Source: Qipengyuania polymorpha
GTDB taxonomy: Bacteria; Pseudomonadota; Alphaproteobacteria; Sphingomonadales; Sphingomonadaceae
Direction of reading: 5' to 3'
NCBI RefSeq assembly: GCF_019711435.1
Contig: NZ_JAIGNK010000002.1
Span: forward strand, 558,001-622,000
Length of the DNA: 64,000 nt
This document shows positions 25,462 through 37,530 of this stretch, piece by piece. The number at the start of each line of letters is the position of its first letter. Position 1 is the stretch's first letter. A model generated the notes under the pieces. It did no database searches and was not told the DNA's origin. It saw nothing but the letters and a program-made list of their open reading frames with translations. The translations under genes and the position numbers were made by a program.

Positions 25462-26825
25462 GCCAGCACCTCCTTCAGCGCGGAGACGAGGGTTTCGATG
25501 TCCTCCTCCGTGGTGGTTTCAGTGACCGCGACGATGAGGCCGTCGGCCAGTTCTTCGTGCTGCGGGAAGAGGCGACCGAGCGAGACGCCGGCGAGGACAT
25601 TGTCCTTGGCGAGGCCGCGCACAATCGCGCGGGCATCGGTTCCGATACGGATGGTGAATTCGTTGAAGAAGCTGTCGTTGAGTACCGAGACACCCGGCAC
25701 TTCGGCCAGCTTGTCGGCGGCGAGGCACGCAAGGCGATGGTTCTCGGCGGCAAGTTGGCGCAGGCCCTTTTCGCCCAGCAGCGTCATGTGGACGCTGAAC
25801 GCCAGCGCGCAGAGGCCGGAGTTGGTGCAGATGTTCGAGGTCGCCTTCTCGCGGCGGATATGCTGCTCGCGGGTCGAGAGCGTCAGAACGTAGCCGCGCT
25901 TGCCCTCGGCATCCTGCGTTTCGCCGCAGAGGCGCCCGGGCATCATGCGGACATGCTTGGGGTCGCGCACCGCGAAGAGGCCGAGATAGGGGCCGCCGAA
26001 CTGCAGGCCGACGCCAATCGACTGGCCCTCGCCCACGACGATATCCGCGCCCATTTCGCCGGGCGACTTGATCGCGCCCAAAGCCACTGGCTCGGTGTTG
26101 ACCACGATTAGCAGCGCGCCCTTTTCATGCGCAGCATCGGCAATCGGCTGGAGGTCGGTCACGCGGCCGAGGATGTCGGGATATTGCACCACGACGCAGC
26201 TCGTGTCCCCATCGATACGGGAGATAAGTCCGTCCGTGTCCGGCGCGGCCTGCATCGCGGGCTTGGCGTGCGCAATCTCGTCATCGGTGAACTTCGCCAT
26301 GGTCTTCACGACCTCGGCGTAATGCGGGTGCAGCGCGCCCGAGAGCACGACCTTGCGCTTTTTGCCCCGAGCAATGCGGCTCGCCATCGCCACCGCTTCC
26401 CAGCAGGCGGTCGAGCCATCGTACATGCTCGCATTGGCCACCGCGCAGCCATAGAGATGTGCGACCTGGCTCTGGAACTCGAACAGCATCTGCAGCGTGC
26501 CCTGCGCGATTTCGGGCTGGTAGGGCGTATAGGCGGTCAGGAACTCGCCGCGCTGGATGATGTGGTCGACGGATGCCGGCACATGGTGGCGATAGGCCCC
26601 TGCCCCGAGGAAGAAGGCCGCATCGGCTGCCGCGAGATTCTTCTTCGACAGACGGCGCATATGCTTTTCCACAGCCATTTCGCTGGCATGCATCGGCAGG
26701 CCCTCGATGGGACCGGAAAGCCGCGCCTCCTCGGGCACATCGACAAAAAGCGCGTCCACATCAGGCGCACCGATTTTCTCAAGCATCGCCGAACGGTCGG
26801 CATCAGTCAGCGGCAAATAGCGCAT
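25458..26825 (-). CDS. gcvPA: glycine dehydrogenase (decarboxylating) subunit 1, P-protein N-terminal half
   Basis: The 455-residue protein has [35 protein letters not shown] and [19 protein letters not shown], all diagnostic of GcvPA. It pairs with GcvPB to form the PLP-dependent P-protein. The [15 protein letters not shown] start is the typical family N-terminus. The gene follows gcvH by about 40 bp and overlaps gcvPB by 4 bp, in line with one glycine-responsive operon. Confidence 0.95.
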   Translation of the reverse strand: MRYLPLTDADRSAMLEKIGAPDVDALFVDVPEEARLSGPIEGLPMHASEMAVEKHMRRLSKKNLAAADAAFFLGAGAYRHHVPASVDHIIQRGEFLTAYTPYQPEIAQGTLQMLFEFQSQVAHLYGCAVANASMYDGSTACWEAVAMASRIARGKKRKVVLSGALHPHYAEVVKTMAKFTDDEIAHAKPAMQAAPDTDGLISRIDGDTSCVVVQYPDILGRVTDLQPIADAAHEKGALLIVVNTEPVALGAIKSPGEMGADIVVGEGQSIGVGLQFGGPYLGLFAVRDPKHVRMMPGRLCGETQDAEGKRGYVLTLSTREQHIRREKATSNICTNSGLCALAFSVHMTLLGEKGLRQLAAENHRLACLAADKLAEVPGVSVLNDSFFNEFTIRIGTDARAIVRGLAKDNVLAGVSLGRLFPQHEELADGLIVAVTETTTEEDIETLVSALKEVLA

Positions 26826-26867
26826 TTACAACCTCGTAGGCCCCGTGTTGCGGAGCAAGGATGGGAA

Positions 26868-27239
26868 TTAGAGCCCGTCGCAGAAGCTCTTGTAGGCCTT
26901 GTCGTCCATCAGCCCTTCAAGTTCGGACTTGTCGGACACGGTCATCTTGAAGAACCAGCCGTCTTCCTCGGGCGAGGAATTGACCAGCGCCGGATCGTCT
27001 TCCAGCCCATCGTTCACCTCGACTACCTCGCCCGACAGCGGCGCGTAGACGTCGCTCGCCGCCTTGACGCTCTCGACCACAGCTGCGTCCTTGCCCTTTT
27101 CGACCATGGTGCCGACCTCGGGCAGTTCGACGAAGACGATGTCTCCCAGCTGGCCTTGCGCGAAATCGGTGATGCCGACCGTGGCGGTGTCGCCTTCGAG
27201 GTCGATCCATTCGTGTTCATCGGTGAAATAGCGGGCCAT
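26868..27239 (-). CDS. gcvH: glycine cleavage system H protein
   Basis: Lipoyl carrier of 123 residues. K59 in [19 protein letters not shown] is the lipoylation site. The start [12 protein letters not shown] is the canonical family opening; an upstream in-frame extension was ignored because it lies over gcvT. It follows gcvT by 4 bp. It shuttles the aminomethyl group between the P-, T- and L-proteins; no L-protein (lpd) gene is encoded here. Confidence 0.96.
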   Translation of the reverse strand: MARYFTDEHEWIDLEGDTATVGITDFAQGQLGDIVFVELPEVGTMVEKGKDAAVVESVKAASDVYAPLSGEVVEVNDGLEDDPALVNSSPEEDGWFFKMTVSDKSELEGLMDDKAYKSFCDGL

Positions 27240-27243
27240 CAGG

Positions 27244-28416
27244 TCATTTCCCTCTGTAGTAGCGGTTGGGGACGAAGGGCATCGATGCAACCTTCGCGGG
27301 CAGTCTCTTCTTACGAACCTCGACTTCGAGTTCGGTTCCCTCTTCGGTGAGGGCGGTGTCGATATAGGCCATGGCAATCGGGCGCTGGAGCGTGGGCGAA
27401 AAGCCGCCGCTGGTCACGCGGCCGACCTGCTTGTCGCCAGAATAGACGAGCGCGCCTTCGCGGGCGGGCATGCGGCCTTCGATTTCGAGGCCGACACGCT
27501 TTTGCGCAGGCCCCTCGGCGAGGACCTTGGCGACCGCCTCGTGCCCCATCCAGCCGCCTTCCTCGCGGCGCTTCTTGGTCAGCGCGAAAAGCAGGTCGGC
27601 GGAGACCGGGTCGGTCTCTTCGGTGATGTCGTGACCGTAAAGAGGCAGGCCCGCTTCGAGGCGCAGGCTGTCACGCGCGCCGAGGCCGATGGGGCGCACC
27701 TCGATTTCGGCGCAAAGACGGTTGCAAAGGCTTTCGGCATGCTCGGCAGGGATCGAGATCTCGAAGCCGTCCTCGCCGGTATAGCCCGAGCGGGTGATGC
27801 GCAGCGGCCATTCGCCGAAATCGTGGCAGACCGAATCCATGAACACCAGGTCGTCGATGACATTGCGCATCACGCGGTTGAGCGCGGTCGCGGCATTCGG
27901 CCCCTGCAGAGCCACCAGCGCATGGTCCTCCATGTGGGTGAGCGTCACATCGTCATCGAGATGTTCGCGAAGATGGGCGATATCGTCCCACTTCATCGCG
28001 CCATTGACGACAAGGTAAAAAGCCTGCTCGCCCCAATGGCCTTCGGTACCTTCCTCTTCGTCGCCTTCGATCCACGGCGTGGCGTTGGTGACCATCAGGT
28101 CGTCGAGAATGCCGCCATCTTCGGCCATCAACAGCGAGTAGCGCGTGCGGCCCGGTTTCAGCGAAGCGATGGCGCCGGGCAGGAGCTTTTCGAGTTCCTC
28201 GGCAGCGTTCTCGCCCGTGACCATGAGCTGGCCCATGTGGCTGACATCGAACAGGCCCGCCTGCTCGCGCGTCCAGTTGTGCTCGGCGACGATGCCTTCG
28301 TACTGGATGGGCATTTCATAGCCCGCGAAGGGCACCATGCGGGCGCCCTTGCGACGATGCCAGGCATCCAGCGGCAGCGTCTGCACTTCATCGATGGTTT
28401 CGTTTTCTTCGCTCAA
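27244..28416 (-). CDS. gcvT: aminomethyltransferase (glycine cleavage T protein), TTG start
   Basis: The 390-residue tetrahydrofolate-dependent aminomethyltransferase shows [35 protein letters not shown] and [18 protein letters not shown], all standard for GcvT. No ATG lies between the riboswitch and the domain. The TTG at 28416 gives [12 protein letters not shown] and is preceded by AAGGA with 6-nt spacing, so it is the best start. The first internal ATG (MVPFAG) would cut into the fold. It is the first gene after the tandem glycine riboswitch. Confidence 0.93.
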   Translation of the reverse strand: MSEENETIDEVQTLPLDAWHRRKGARMVPFAGYEMPIQYEGIVAEHNWTREQAGLFDVSHMGQLMVTGENAAEELEKLLPGAIASLKPGRTRYSLLMAEDGGILDDLMVTNATPWIEGDEEEGTEGHWGEQAFYLVVNGAMKWDDIAHLREHLDDDVTLTHMEDHALVALQGPNAATALNRVMRNVIDDLVFMDSVCHDFGEWPLRITRSGYTGEDGFEISIPAEHAESLCNRLCAEIEVRPIGLGARDSLRLEAGLPLYGHDITEETDPVSADLLFALTKKRREEGGWMGHEAVAKVLAEGPAQKRVGLEIEGRMPAREGALVYSGDKQVGRVTSGGFSPTLQRPIAMAYIDTALTEEGTELEVEVRKKRLPAKVASMPFVPNRYYRGK

Positions 28417-28472
28417 GTCCCGTCCTTCAAAAGCATGGGAGCGCGCCTGCCGACGCGCCAAACCAACCCATG

Positions 28473-28662
28473 CCCCCTCTGTCGGGAAACCTGAGAGACT
28501 GGCGTGCAGATGGGCACGCTTACCCCTTCGGTGGTCGCCCGGACGGGCGACGCTTTCCAGAGTGTCGATGGCAGCGCACGGTCCCAAGTGCCTGAGAGTT
28601 TCCGGGGCGGTTGCTCCTTCGGCGCTGCGCGGGGTGTCCCCGCACAGGCTCTCCCGTGCGCG
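28473..28662 (-). promoter_or_regulatory. tandem glycine riboswitch upstream of gcvT
   Basis: Two glycine aptamers lie in tandem on the minus strand. Aptamer I (28662-28574) opens GCGCACGGGAGAGCC and has GCCGAAGGAGCAA, ACTCTCAGGCA and a closing GTGCGC. Aptamer II (about 28563-28473) has CTCTGGAAAGCG, ACCGAAGGGGTAA, GTCTCTCAGG and a closing CAGAGGG. CGAAGG-G-AA and CTCTCAGG are the conserved cores. This class usually turns on glycine-cleavage genes when glycine binds. The 56 nt to the TTG start contain a GCGCG/CGCGC stem that could be part of the expression platform. Confidence 0.93.
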
Positions 28663-28723
28663 CCTGCCGCAGAATCGCTTCCGCAGCCGACGGGAAATGC
28701 CCTGCGCGACTATGCCCGCCGGG

Positions 28724-31338
<2,615 letters not shown>

Positions 31339-31339
<1 letters not shown>

Positions 31340-32379
31340 CAGGCAGCAATCGTAAAGGGTTCGAGACCGGCGAGGTGCATGTCCGGCGCGACCTCGGGCA
31401 CCTGGCGGGGCGCGATACCGGTCACGGCCTTCGCCATGGCAGCGATATGAGCAGGCGTTGAGCCGCAACATCCGCCGAGCGCATTCACACGGCCATTGTC
31501 GGCCCAGACCTTGGTGAGGCCCGCCGTCGTTTCAGGGACCTCGTCATATTCGCCGAGGTCGTTGGGCAGGCCCGCATTCGGGTAAGCCATCAAATAAGTG
31601 TCGGCGATGTCCGAAAGGATTTGCACATGAGGTCGCAACTGCTCTGCACCGAAACTGCAATTCAGGCCCATGGTGAGCGGCTTCGCATGCCGCACCGTGT
31701 GCCAGAATGCCTCGACCGTATGGCCCGACAGGTTTCGTCCCGAAAGGTCTGTAAGGGTGAGCGAAATCATCAGAGGGATGTCGCGGCCGAGTTCGCGCTC
31801 GAGCTGCTTCACTGCCATGATGGCCGCCTTGCAATTGAGCGTGTCGAACACGGTCTCGATGAGGATGAAATCGACCCCGCCCTCCAGCAGCGCGCGCGCT
31901 TGCTCGACATAGACGTCCACGATTTCATCGAAGGTCACTTCGCGGAAGCCCGGGTCTTCGACATCGGGCGAAAGCGACAGTGTCTTGTTGGTCGGCCCCA
32001 TCGCGCCGGCCACGAAGCGCGCTACGCCATCGGTTCGCGCATCGACCGCCTCGCGGATGATACGCGCGGCCGAGACATTGATGTCATGCACGAGGCTCTC
32101 CGCCCCGTAATCGGCCTGGCTGATACGGTTGGCATTGAAGGTGTTGGTGGCGAGGATATGCGCGCCCGCATTGATGTAGCTGTCGCAAATGGCGCGTATG
32201 ACCTGCGGCTGGGTCAGGTTGACGAGGTCGTTATTGCCCTTCTGGTCATGAGCGAGGCCAGTGTCACCCGCATAGTCTTCCGCGGCCAGCTTCGCGCGCT
32301 GGATTTCGGTTCCGTAGGGGCCGTCCTTGATAAGGATTTGCTTCGCTGCTGCGGCTGCGAATTCTTCGCGCTTTGACAT
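31339..32379 (-). CDS. homocysteine S-methyltransferase domain of split MetH
   Basis: The 346-residue protein has the homocysteine-binding fold with zinc ligands in [10 protein letters not shown] and [12 protein letters not shown], and the opening [13 protein letters not shown] typical of the N-terminal domain of MetH. The missing folate and cobalamin domains are in the next gene. It starts 5 nt after metF stops, and its stop overlaps the following ATG by one base. The arrangement suggests stoichiometric co-expression of both halves. Confidence 0.93.
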
Positions 32380-32384
32380 GGCGG

Positions 32385-33305
32385 TCACGCTTTCGGGCGC
32401 AGGCCGAGCATATGGCAGATGGCATAGCTCAGCTCGGCGCGGTTGAGGGTGTAGAAGTGGAACTGGCGGACGCCGCCTGCATAGAGGCGGCGGCACATTT
32501 CGGCGGCGATGGTGGCGCTGACCAGCTGGCGCGCTTCGGGACGTTCGTCGAGTCCCTCGAACAGGCCCTCCATCCAGTCGGGTATGGCCGTGCCGCACAG
32601 GCCCGACATGCGCTGGACGGCGGCAAAGCTCAGCACCGGCATGATGCCCGGCACGATTTCGCCCTCGATACCGGCGGCAGCGGCCTTGTCGCGGAAATCG
32701 AAGAAACATTCAGGCTCGAAGAAGAACTGGGTGATGGCGCGAGTCGCCCCCGCATCGAACTTGCGCTTGAGGTTGTCGAGGTCGGCTTGCCGGTCGGGCG
32801 AGTCCGGATGGACCTCGGGATAAGCCGCGACCGAGATTTCGAAATCGGCGATTTTCTTCAGGCCCGCGATCAGGTCGACCGCATTCTGGTAGCCGCCGGG
32901 ATGCGGCGTATAGCCATTGGCGCCATCGGGAGCATCGCCGCGCAGGGCAACGATGTGGCGCACGCCCTCTTCCCAATATTCGCGCGCGACCTGGTCCACT
33001 TCCTCGCGGGTCGCCTGCACGCAGGTGAGGTGGGCGGCGGCGGGTATGTCGGTTTCGCTGACGATACGGCGCACGGCTTCATGCGTGCGTTCGCGGGTCG
33101 AACCGCCCGCGCCGTAAGTCACCGAAAGGAACCGCGGGCCGAGCGGCGCAAGCGTTTCGACGCTGTGCCACAGGGTCTCGGCCATCTTCTCCGTCTTGGG
33201 CGGGAAAAACTCAAAGCTTGTCTCGATATCGCCGGAAAGGCCGGAGAAAAGGGGTGTTTCCAGCGCGCGCTGGGCTTCGCGCATCTGGTCGAGCGTCGGG
33301 CTCAT
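32385..33305 (-). CDS. metF: methylenetetrahydrofolate reductase
   Basis: The 306-residue flavoenzyme reduces 5,10-methylene-THF to 5-methyl-THF, the methyl donor for MetH. Residues SFEFFPPKTEKM near 45, VTYGAGGSTRERT and HIVALRGDAPDG are the family motifs, and QFFFEPECFFDF lines the active site. ATG at 33305 is preceded by AAAGGA. It overlaps the regulator gene by 4 bp upstream and is followed at once by the split metH genes. Confidence 0.95.
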   Translation of the reverse strand: MSPTLDQMREAQRALETPLFSGLSGDIETSFEFFPPKTEKMAETLWHSVETLAPLGPRFLSVTYGAGGSTRERTHEAVRRIVSETDIPAAAHLTCVQATREEVDQVAREYWEEGVRHIVALRGDAPDGANGYTPHPGGYQNAVDLIAGLKKIADFEISVAAYPEVHPDSPDRQADLDNLKRKFDAGATRAITQFFFEPECFFDFRDKAAAAGIEGEIVPGIMPVLSFAAVQRMSGLCGTAIPDWMEGLFEGLDERPEARQLVSATIAAEMCRRLYAGGVRQFHFYTLNRAELSYAICHMLGLRPKA

Positions 33306-34273
33306 CCGAAGGTCCTTTCTGCAGCGCGGCGGCGCCGGGCGATCCAAATCCTGATACCGATTTCGCCATCGTCGAGCGAGACCGACGGTTGCGGCTCGAA
33401 CCCCGCATCATCGAGCAGGTCGAGCATCTGCTCCTCGGCGAACCCCAGGCGGGCGTGGGCGTGTTTCTCGCGCAATTCCTCGTGCTGGTGCGCGTCGAAA
33501 TCGACAATGGCGATGCGGCCGCCGGGCGTGGTCACGCGGGCTGCCTCGTAAAGCGCGGCGGCGGGACTGTTGGCGAAATGCAGAACCTGGTGAAACAGGA
33601 CCGTATCGAAACTGTCGGGCGCGAAGGGCAGGCTGGTGAAGTCGCCCTGCACCACTTCCACGCGGTCGGCAGAGATGTGCTGCAGCTTGGCGCGGGCGAC
33701 GCGCAGCATGGCGAGGCTCTTGTCGAGCGCGACGATATGGTCGGCGCGCTCTGCAAACAGCTCGGCCATGCGACCAGTGCCGGTGCCGATATCGAGCAAG
33801 CGGCCCAGCCGCCCCCCTCCCAGCGCATCGGCCAGCGCCTGCTCTATCTGCTCGTCCGAGGAATGCAGGCGGCGAAGTTCGTCCCAGTCATGCGCGTGGT
33901 TGGCGAAATACTCCTGTGCCTGCGCCTCGCGCGCGGCACGGATTTCAGCAAGCTTCGCGCGGTCCGCCTCGCATTGTTCATGGAACGCCGGGTCCAGCGT
34001 TTCGGAGCGGGCCAGCAGGCGTGCAATGTCGGAGCGCACTGGAACCGCACCTTTTTCATCCGAAGTGGCGCGCAGGAATATCCAGCTTCCCTCGCGCCGT
34101 CTTTCGGCAAGTCCGGCATCGCACAGGATACCGATATGGCGGGACACGCGCGGCTGGCTCTGCCCCAGCGCCTGCGCCACCTCACCCACAGCCAGCTCCA
34201 TCGATCCGAGCAAGCGCATGATGCGCAGCCGGGTCGGGTCGGCAAGGGCACGGAAGATGGCGTCGGTTTTCAT
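33302..34273 (-). CDS. ArsR-type regulator fused to SAM-dependent methyltransferase (SahR-like)
   Basis: The 323-residue protein joins an N-terminal ArsR winged helix (ALADPTRLRIMRLL, then SQPRVSRHIGILCDAGL, about residues 1-75) to a class I methyltransferase fold (LLDIGTGTGRMAELF at about 159-173). The cysteine pairs of metal-sensing ArsR proteins are absent. This architecture matches the SahR regulators of methionine-cycle genes, which sense S-adenosylhomocysteine; here it leads an operon with metF and the split metH, which fits. The ATG at 34273 was chosen because the palindrome lies just upstream. Confidence 0.88.
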   Translation of the reverse strand: MKTDAIFRALADPTRLRIMRLLGSMELAVGEVAQALGQSQPRVSRHIGILCDAGLAERRREGSWIFLRATSDEKGAVPVRSDIARLLARSETLDPAFHEQCEADRAKLAEIRAAREAQAQEYFANHAHDWDELRRLHSSDEQIEQALADALGGGRLGRLLDIGTGTGRMAELFAERADHIVALDKSLAMLRVARAKLQHISADRVEVVQGDFTSLPFAPDSFDTVLFHQVLHFANSPAAALYEAARVTTPGGRIAIVDFDAHQHEELREKHAHARLGFAEEQMLDLLDDAGFEPQPSVSLDDGEIGIRIWIARRRRAAERTFG

Positions 34274-34284
34274 TCTTGAGCTAC

Positions 34285-34304
34285 ATATAAAGATATTTTT
34301 ATAT
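34285..34304. promoter_or_regulatory. 20-bp near-perfect palindrome, probable SahR operator
   Basis: ATATAAAGATATTTTTATAT matches its own reverse complement at 18 of 20 positions and sits 12-31 bp upstream of the SahR-like start, in a short AT-rich stretch within GC-rich DNA. A palindromic operator here would allow autoregulation of the whole methionine operon. The link to this regulator is inferred from position and family behaviour. Confidence 0.65.
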
Positions 34305-34504
34305 CGGTAAACGGCCAGCCGGAAAGCAATCATTGGCCCCGCCAAAACATAGCCTTGGCGTCCGCGATAACCCGATCTTCACCATTCTTTGCCAGTGTGG
34401 CTGCCGGAATTCACGGTCGCAGCAGGACAGGACAGCAAGGTGAGATCGCACACACAGCGCCCGCATGCTCGCCGCAATGCCTGCGCGGTCGGTGGCATGG
34501 ACGT

Positions 34505-36547
34505 ATGAACCCCGCCCATTTCGACCCCGAATGCGAGCGGCTTGTTGCCGACCTCCTGGCCTATATGACCCCGGCGGAAAAAGCCGGGCAGCTTGCGATG
34601 GCGCAGGCGCCTGCACCGGAAAATCGCGAGGCCTGCGACGTCCTCGTCGAGGAAATCCAGCAAGGCCGGGTCGGCTGCATCCATTCGATCGCCGATCGCG
34701 AGCAGGCCGATTTCCTGCAGAATATCGCGCGCGACGAGACCCGGCTGGGTATCCCGCTGCTGTTCCCTGCGCATCTGGGGCAGGGTATCGATACCATCCT
34801 GCCCAGTCCCCTTGCCGCTGCCGCCAGCTGGGATTGCGACAGCGTCGAGGCGGCGGAAGCCGTACAGGCGCAGGAGGCGGAAGCGCGCGGCATCAATTGG
34901 GCCCTGGGCCCGAAAATCGGCATCGCGGTGACAAGCGCGCCGGTCGGCTCTCAATCCTCGGGCAGCGCTATCCACCTCGCCGCCTCGATGGCCGTAGCGC
35001 GTATCCGCGGATTGCAGGGTGCTTCGTCGATCAACCAGGCACACCTGCTTGCCCAGCTCGACCTTTCCGGGGCGACGACACGGGAAGATGGAAGGGGCGC
35101 GGATCCCGTCACCCTTTTGCGGCTCGTCCGGGCCGCGATCATCGGCGGCAATGTAGCCTCGCTCAATCTCGCCGATTTCTCGGCACTAGAGCGCCTCGAA
35201 CTGGCCAAAGCCCTGCGCATGCTCAACGCGCCGGGCACTTACGATGGCATCATGCTGTCCCAATGGGGCGAGATAGCGCGCGCGATCGGGGCAGAAGACA
35301 CCGAAATCCTGCTCGAAGGCGTGCCCTTTAACGACCTTGTCGAAGGCATGGCCAAGGGCACAGTCGGCATGGACATCGTCAATGATGCAGTTGCGCGCGT
35401 GCTGGGGGCGAAGTTTCGCCACGGCCTGCTGCGCGCAGCACTGTCTGCGCCGATGACCAGGCCTGCGCGGGCGCTGCCTACACCTGTCCATAATCGCGAG
35501 GCCGCCCTCGCGCTCGCACGCCGTTGCGCGGTGCTCCTGCGCAACGACCCTGCGCTCCTGCCGCTGGGCATCGATTCGGGCGAACTCCTGCTCGTGGGCC
35601 CGGCCGTTGCTGACCGGCAAGCGCCCATGCCCGAGGGCGCGGGCGTTGCCGCCAGCGTGCTCGACGGCCTCGAGCAGCTGGGCATCCCCCACCGCTATGT
35701 ACCCGGCCTTGCCCTGCGGGAGGGCAAGCATGCCCGCGGAGGCCTCATCGCGGCCGATTCCATGGCCATCGGCATGGCCAACGAGGCTGCCAAACGGGCC
35801 GGGACGGTCGTCCTTGTCCTGGAGAATGACGAACGAGGCATGTTCGGCGAGGCGCAAGACCAATTGCTTGCGGCTCTGGTCAACGCGACTTCGCGCCTTG
35901 TGGTGGTGAATATCGGGCCATGCCCGGTCGACCCGTGGCTGGCGGGCAAGCCACTGGCCAGCCACCTCCATGCCGGACAACTCGGTGTCATGAGCGGGCA
36001 CGCCATCGCCGAGCTTCTGGTCGGCGAGTTCGCGCCCTGCGGCAAATTGCCGATCGCGATCGGGCCGGTTGGAAAGTCCCCCGGCCTGCCCTTCGGCCAC
36101 GGGCTCAACTATGCCGATTTCGCGCTCACCAACCTTGCGATCGAGCGCGGACGCGACCGGCTGCATGCCTTCGTCGAATTGCGCAATGTGTCGGTGCGCG
36201 AAGGCACCGAAGTGGTCCAGCTTTACCTGCGCCGGAGCGGTACCAGCGATGGTGGCGAGAGGGAAAGCAGGCTGGAGCTCGTGGATTTCCAGCGTCTGTC
36301 GCTGCGCGGCGGTCAGGTCGAAACGCTGGTTTTCGACATCGGCCGCGAGGAGTTGGGGCGATATACCAAGGACGGCTCCTTCCTGTTCGAGGAAGGAATG
36401 GCAGAAATCTTCGTCGGCCTGTCCAGCGAACGGGGCATGCTCGCCAACGTCGAGATCGAGGCCGACCTCGCGCGAGCAATCGCGCATTCCGGTGTGCACC
36501 CGGCTGCACCGGGCGATAGATCCGATCTGCGGCGGCGCCGCGCTTAA
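34505..36547 (+). CDS. GH3-like protein lacking the catalytic aspartate (probable pseudoenzyme)
   Basis: The 680-residue protein has the outline of glycoside hydrolase family 3 BglX-type enzymes: an N-terminal barrel (YMTPAEKAGQLAM), a middle alpha/beta sandwich (LPTPVHNREAALALARRCAV, LPFGHGLNYADF) and a C-terminal fibronectin-III-like domain (VREGTEVVQLYLRR). The nucleophile motif SDW reads SQW (Q253), and the PRWGR and KHF motifs of active enzymes are not recognisable. No signal peptide is seen, so it appears cytosolic. A binding or regulatory role is likely but not defined. ATG at 34505 was chosen because the MTPAEKAGQ helix follows at normal distance. Confidence 0.85.
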   Translation: MNPAHFDPECERLVADLLAYMTPAEKAGQLAMAQAPAPENREACDVLVEEIQQGRVGCIHSIADREQADFLQNIARDETRLGIPLLFPAHLGQGIDTILPSPLAAAASWDCDSVEAAEAVQAQEAEARGINWALGPKIGIAVTSAPVGSQSSGSAIHLAASMAVARIRGLQGASSINQAHLLAQLDLSGATTREDGRGADPVTLLRLVRAAIIGGNVASLNLADFSALERLELAKALRMLNAPGTYDGIMLSQWGEIARAIGAEDTEILLEGVPFNDLVEGMAKGTVGMDIVNDAVARVLGAKFRHGLLRAALSAPMTRPARALPTPVHNREAALALARRCAVLLRNDPALLPLGIDSGELLLVGPAVADRQAPMPEGAGVAASVLDGLEQLGIPHRYVPGLALREGKHARGGLIAADSMAIGMANEAAKRAGTVVLVLENDERGMFGEAQDQLLAALVNATSRLVVVNIGPCPVDPWLAGKPLASHLHAGQLGVMSGHAIAELLVGEFAPCGKLPIAIGPVGKSPGLPFGHGLNYADFALTNLAIERGRDRLHAFVELRNVSVREGTEVVQLYLRRSGTSDGGERESRLELVDFQRLSLRGGQVETLVFDIGREELGRYTKDGSFLFEEGMAEIFVGLSSERGMLANVEIEADLARAIAHSGVHPAAPGDRSDLRRRRA

Positions 36548-37530
36548 TTCGCGAGCAGCGCAAGGAGGGCGAAGCTCGCCAGCCAGTGCTCGCCCATGTA
36601 GTCGCCCGCGACATGCGGCATGGCGGCGGCGAGGTGGCGATCTGCAGTCTGCTCTATGATAGCCGATTGCGGGTGTGGCCCCAGTGCTTTCGCGATTTCA
36701 CGGAGGCACCATGCCCGGCTGAGATTGAGCCCGTCGAGATGGGCAATTTTGCCATCGCTGCGGTCGGACACTGTAACGGGATAACACTCGCGCTCCAGCC
36801 AGCCGTTGGCGAGCACCAGTCCCTCGAACCACGGCGCGAACTGGCCATGCGGCATGACCTTGCTCATCAGCAGGCTCGCGGTGAGGACCGGCGAGAGGAA
36901 CTCGTCCCCGCCCGGCTCCCATCCGGCGTAGTCCTGCCGCTGCGCGAAAGCGGCCATCGCCCAGTCGTCGATAAGCGCGAGGAGTTTCGGGTCGCGTGCC
37001 TCGGCCCAGTCACGCGCCAGCACGAGCGCGAAGCTGGTGTTGAAATGCGTGCCGACGGTGATGGGATAGGTGAGAACGCGCAGGTAATCGGCCAGCCGCG
37101 CTGCGAAGGCTCGTGCAAGCGGCTCAAGACGCTTATTCCAGGCCTCGTCGCCATGCCGTGCTGCCTCATGATGAAGGTAGAGCAGCCACGCCAACCCATA
37201 GGGCCGCTCGAAGCCGCGAGAGCTAGGTCGGTCCAAATAAGCGAGCTCGACTGCCAGCTTCTCCTCGGTGAAACTCGCGTCAGCCAGAGCTTCGATGTCG
37301 GCCGCCTCGGGCATATCCGGATAGATCCGCCGCAGGGTCAGCAAAGTCCACCAGCCATGGACACAGCTGTGCCAATCGAAGCTGCCGAAGAAGACCGGAT
37401 GCGCCTCGCGCGGGGGACGCACATCCGCCTCGCTCTCGAAGACGTGGTCATCCTTGTAGGGATAGGGCCGCGTCACATGGCCCAGCGCAATGCGCGCGAA
37501 ATTGCGGGCGATGTCCTCGGTCAGCTCCAT
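36544..37530 (-). CDS. DUF2891 family protein
   Basis: The 328-residue protein begins MELTEDIARNFARIALGHV and contains HPVFFGSFDWHSCVHGWWTL, GTHFNTSFALVLARDWA, AGWEPGGDEFLSPVLTAS and LPHVAGDYMGEHWLASFA-like text, which is the DUF2891 pattern of an alpha/alpha barrel with conserved His, Trp and Glu. No enzyme activity is known to me. It is the last gene of the minus-strand run with DUF979, DUF969 and the hydantoinase/oxoprolinase, and it overlaps DUF979 by 10 bp. The TAA stop overlaps that of the convergent GH3-like gene (TTAA). Confidence 0.88.
   Translation of the reverse strand: MELTEDIARNFARIALGHVTRPYPYKDDHVFESEADVRPPREAHPVFFGSFDWHSCVHGWWTLLTLRRIYPDMPEAADIEALADASFTEEKLAVELAYLDRPSSRGFERPYGLAWLLYLHHEAARHGDEAWNKRLEPLARAFAARLADYLRVLTYPITVGTHFNTSFALVLARDWAEARDPKLLALIDDWAMAAFAQRQDYAGWEPGGDEFLSPVLTASLLMSKVMPHGQFAPWFEGLVLANGWLERECYPVTVSDRSDGKIAHLDGLNLSRAWCLREIAKALGPHPQSAIIEQTADRHLAAAMPHVAGDYMGEHWLASFALLALLAN

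Noticed and set aside
28441..28472. ATG at 28436 as the start of a short leader peptide or of gcvT
   Set aside because: That ATG is out of frame with gcvT and its frame ends within a few codons; a leader peptide cannot be shown, and the riboswitch explains the region.
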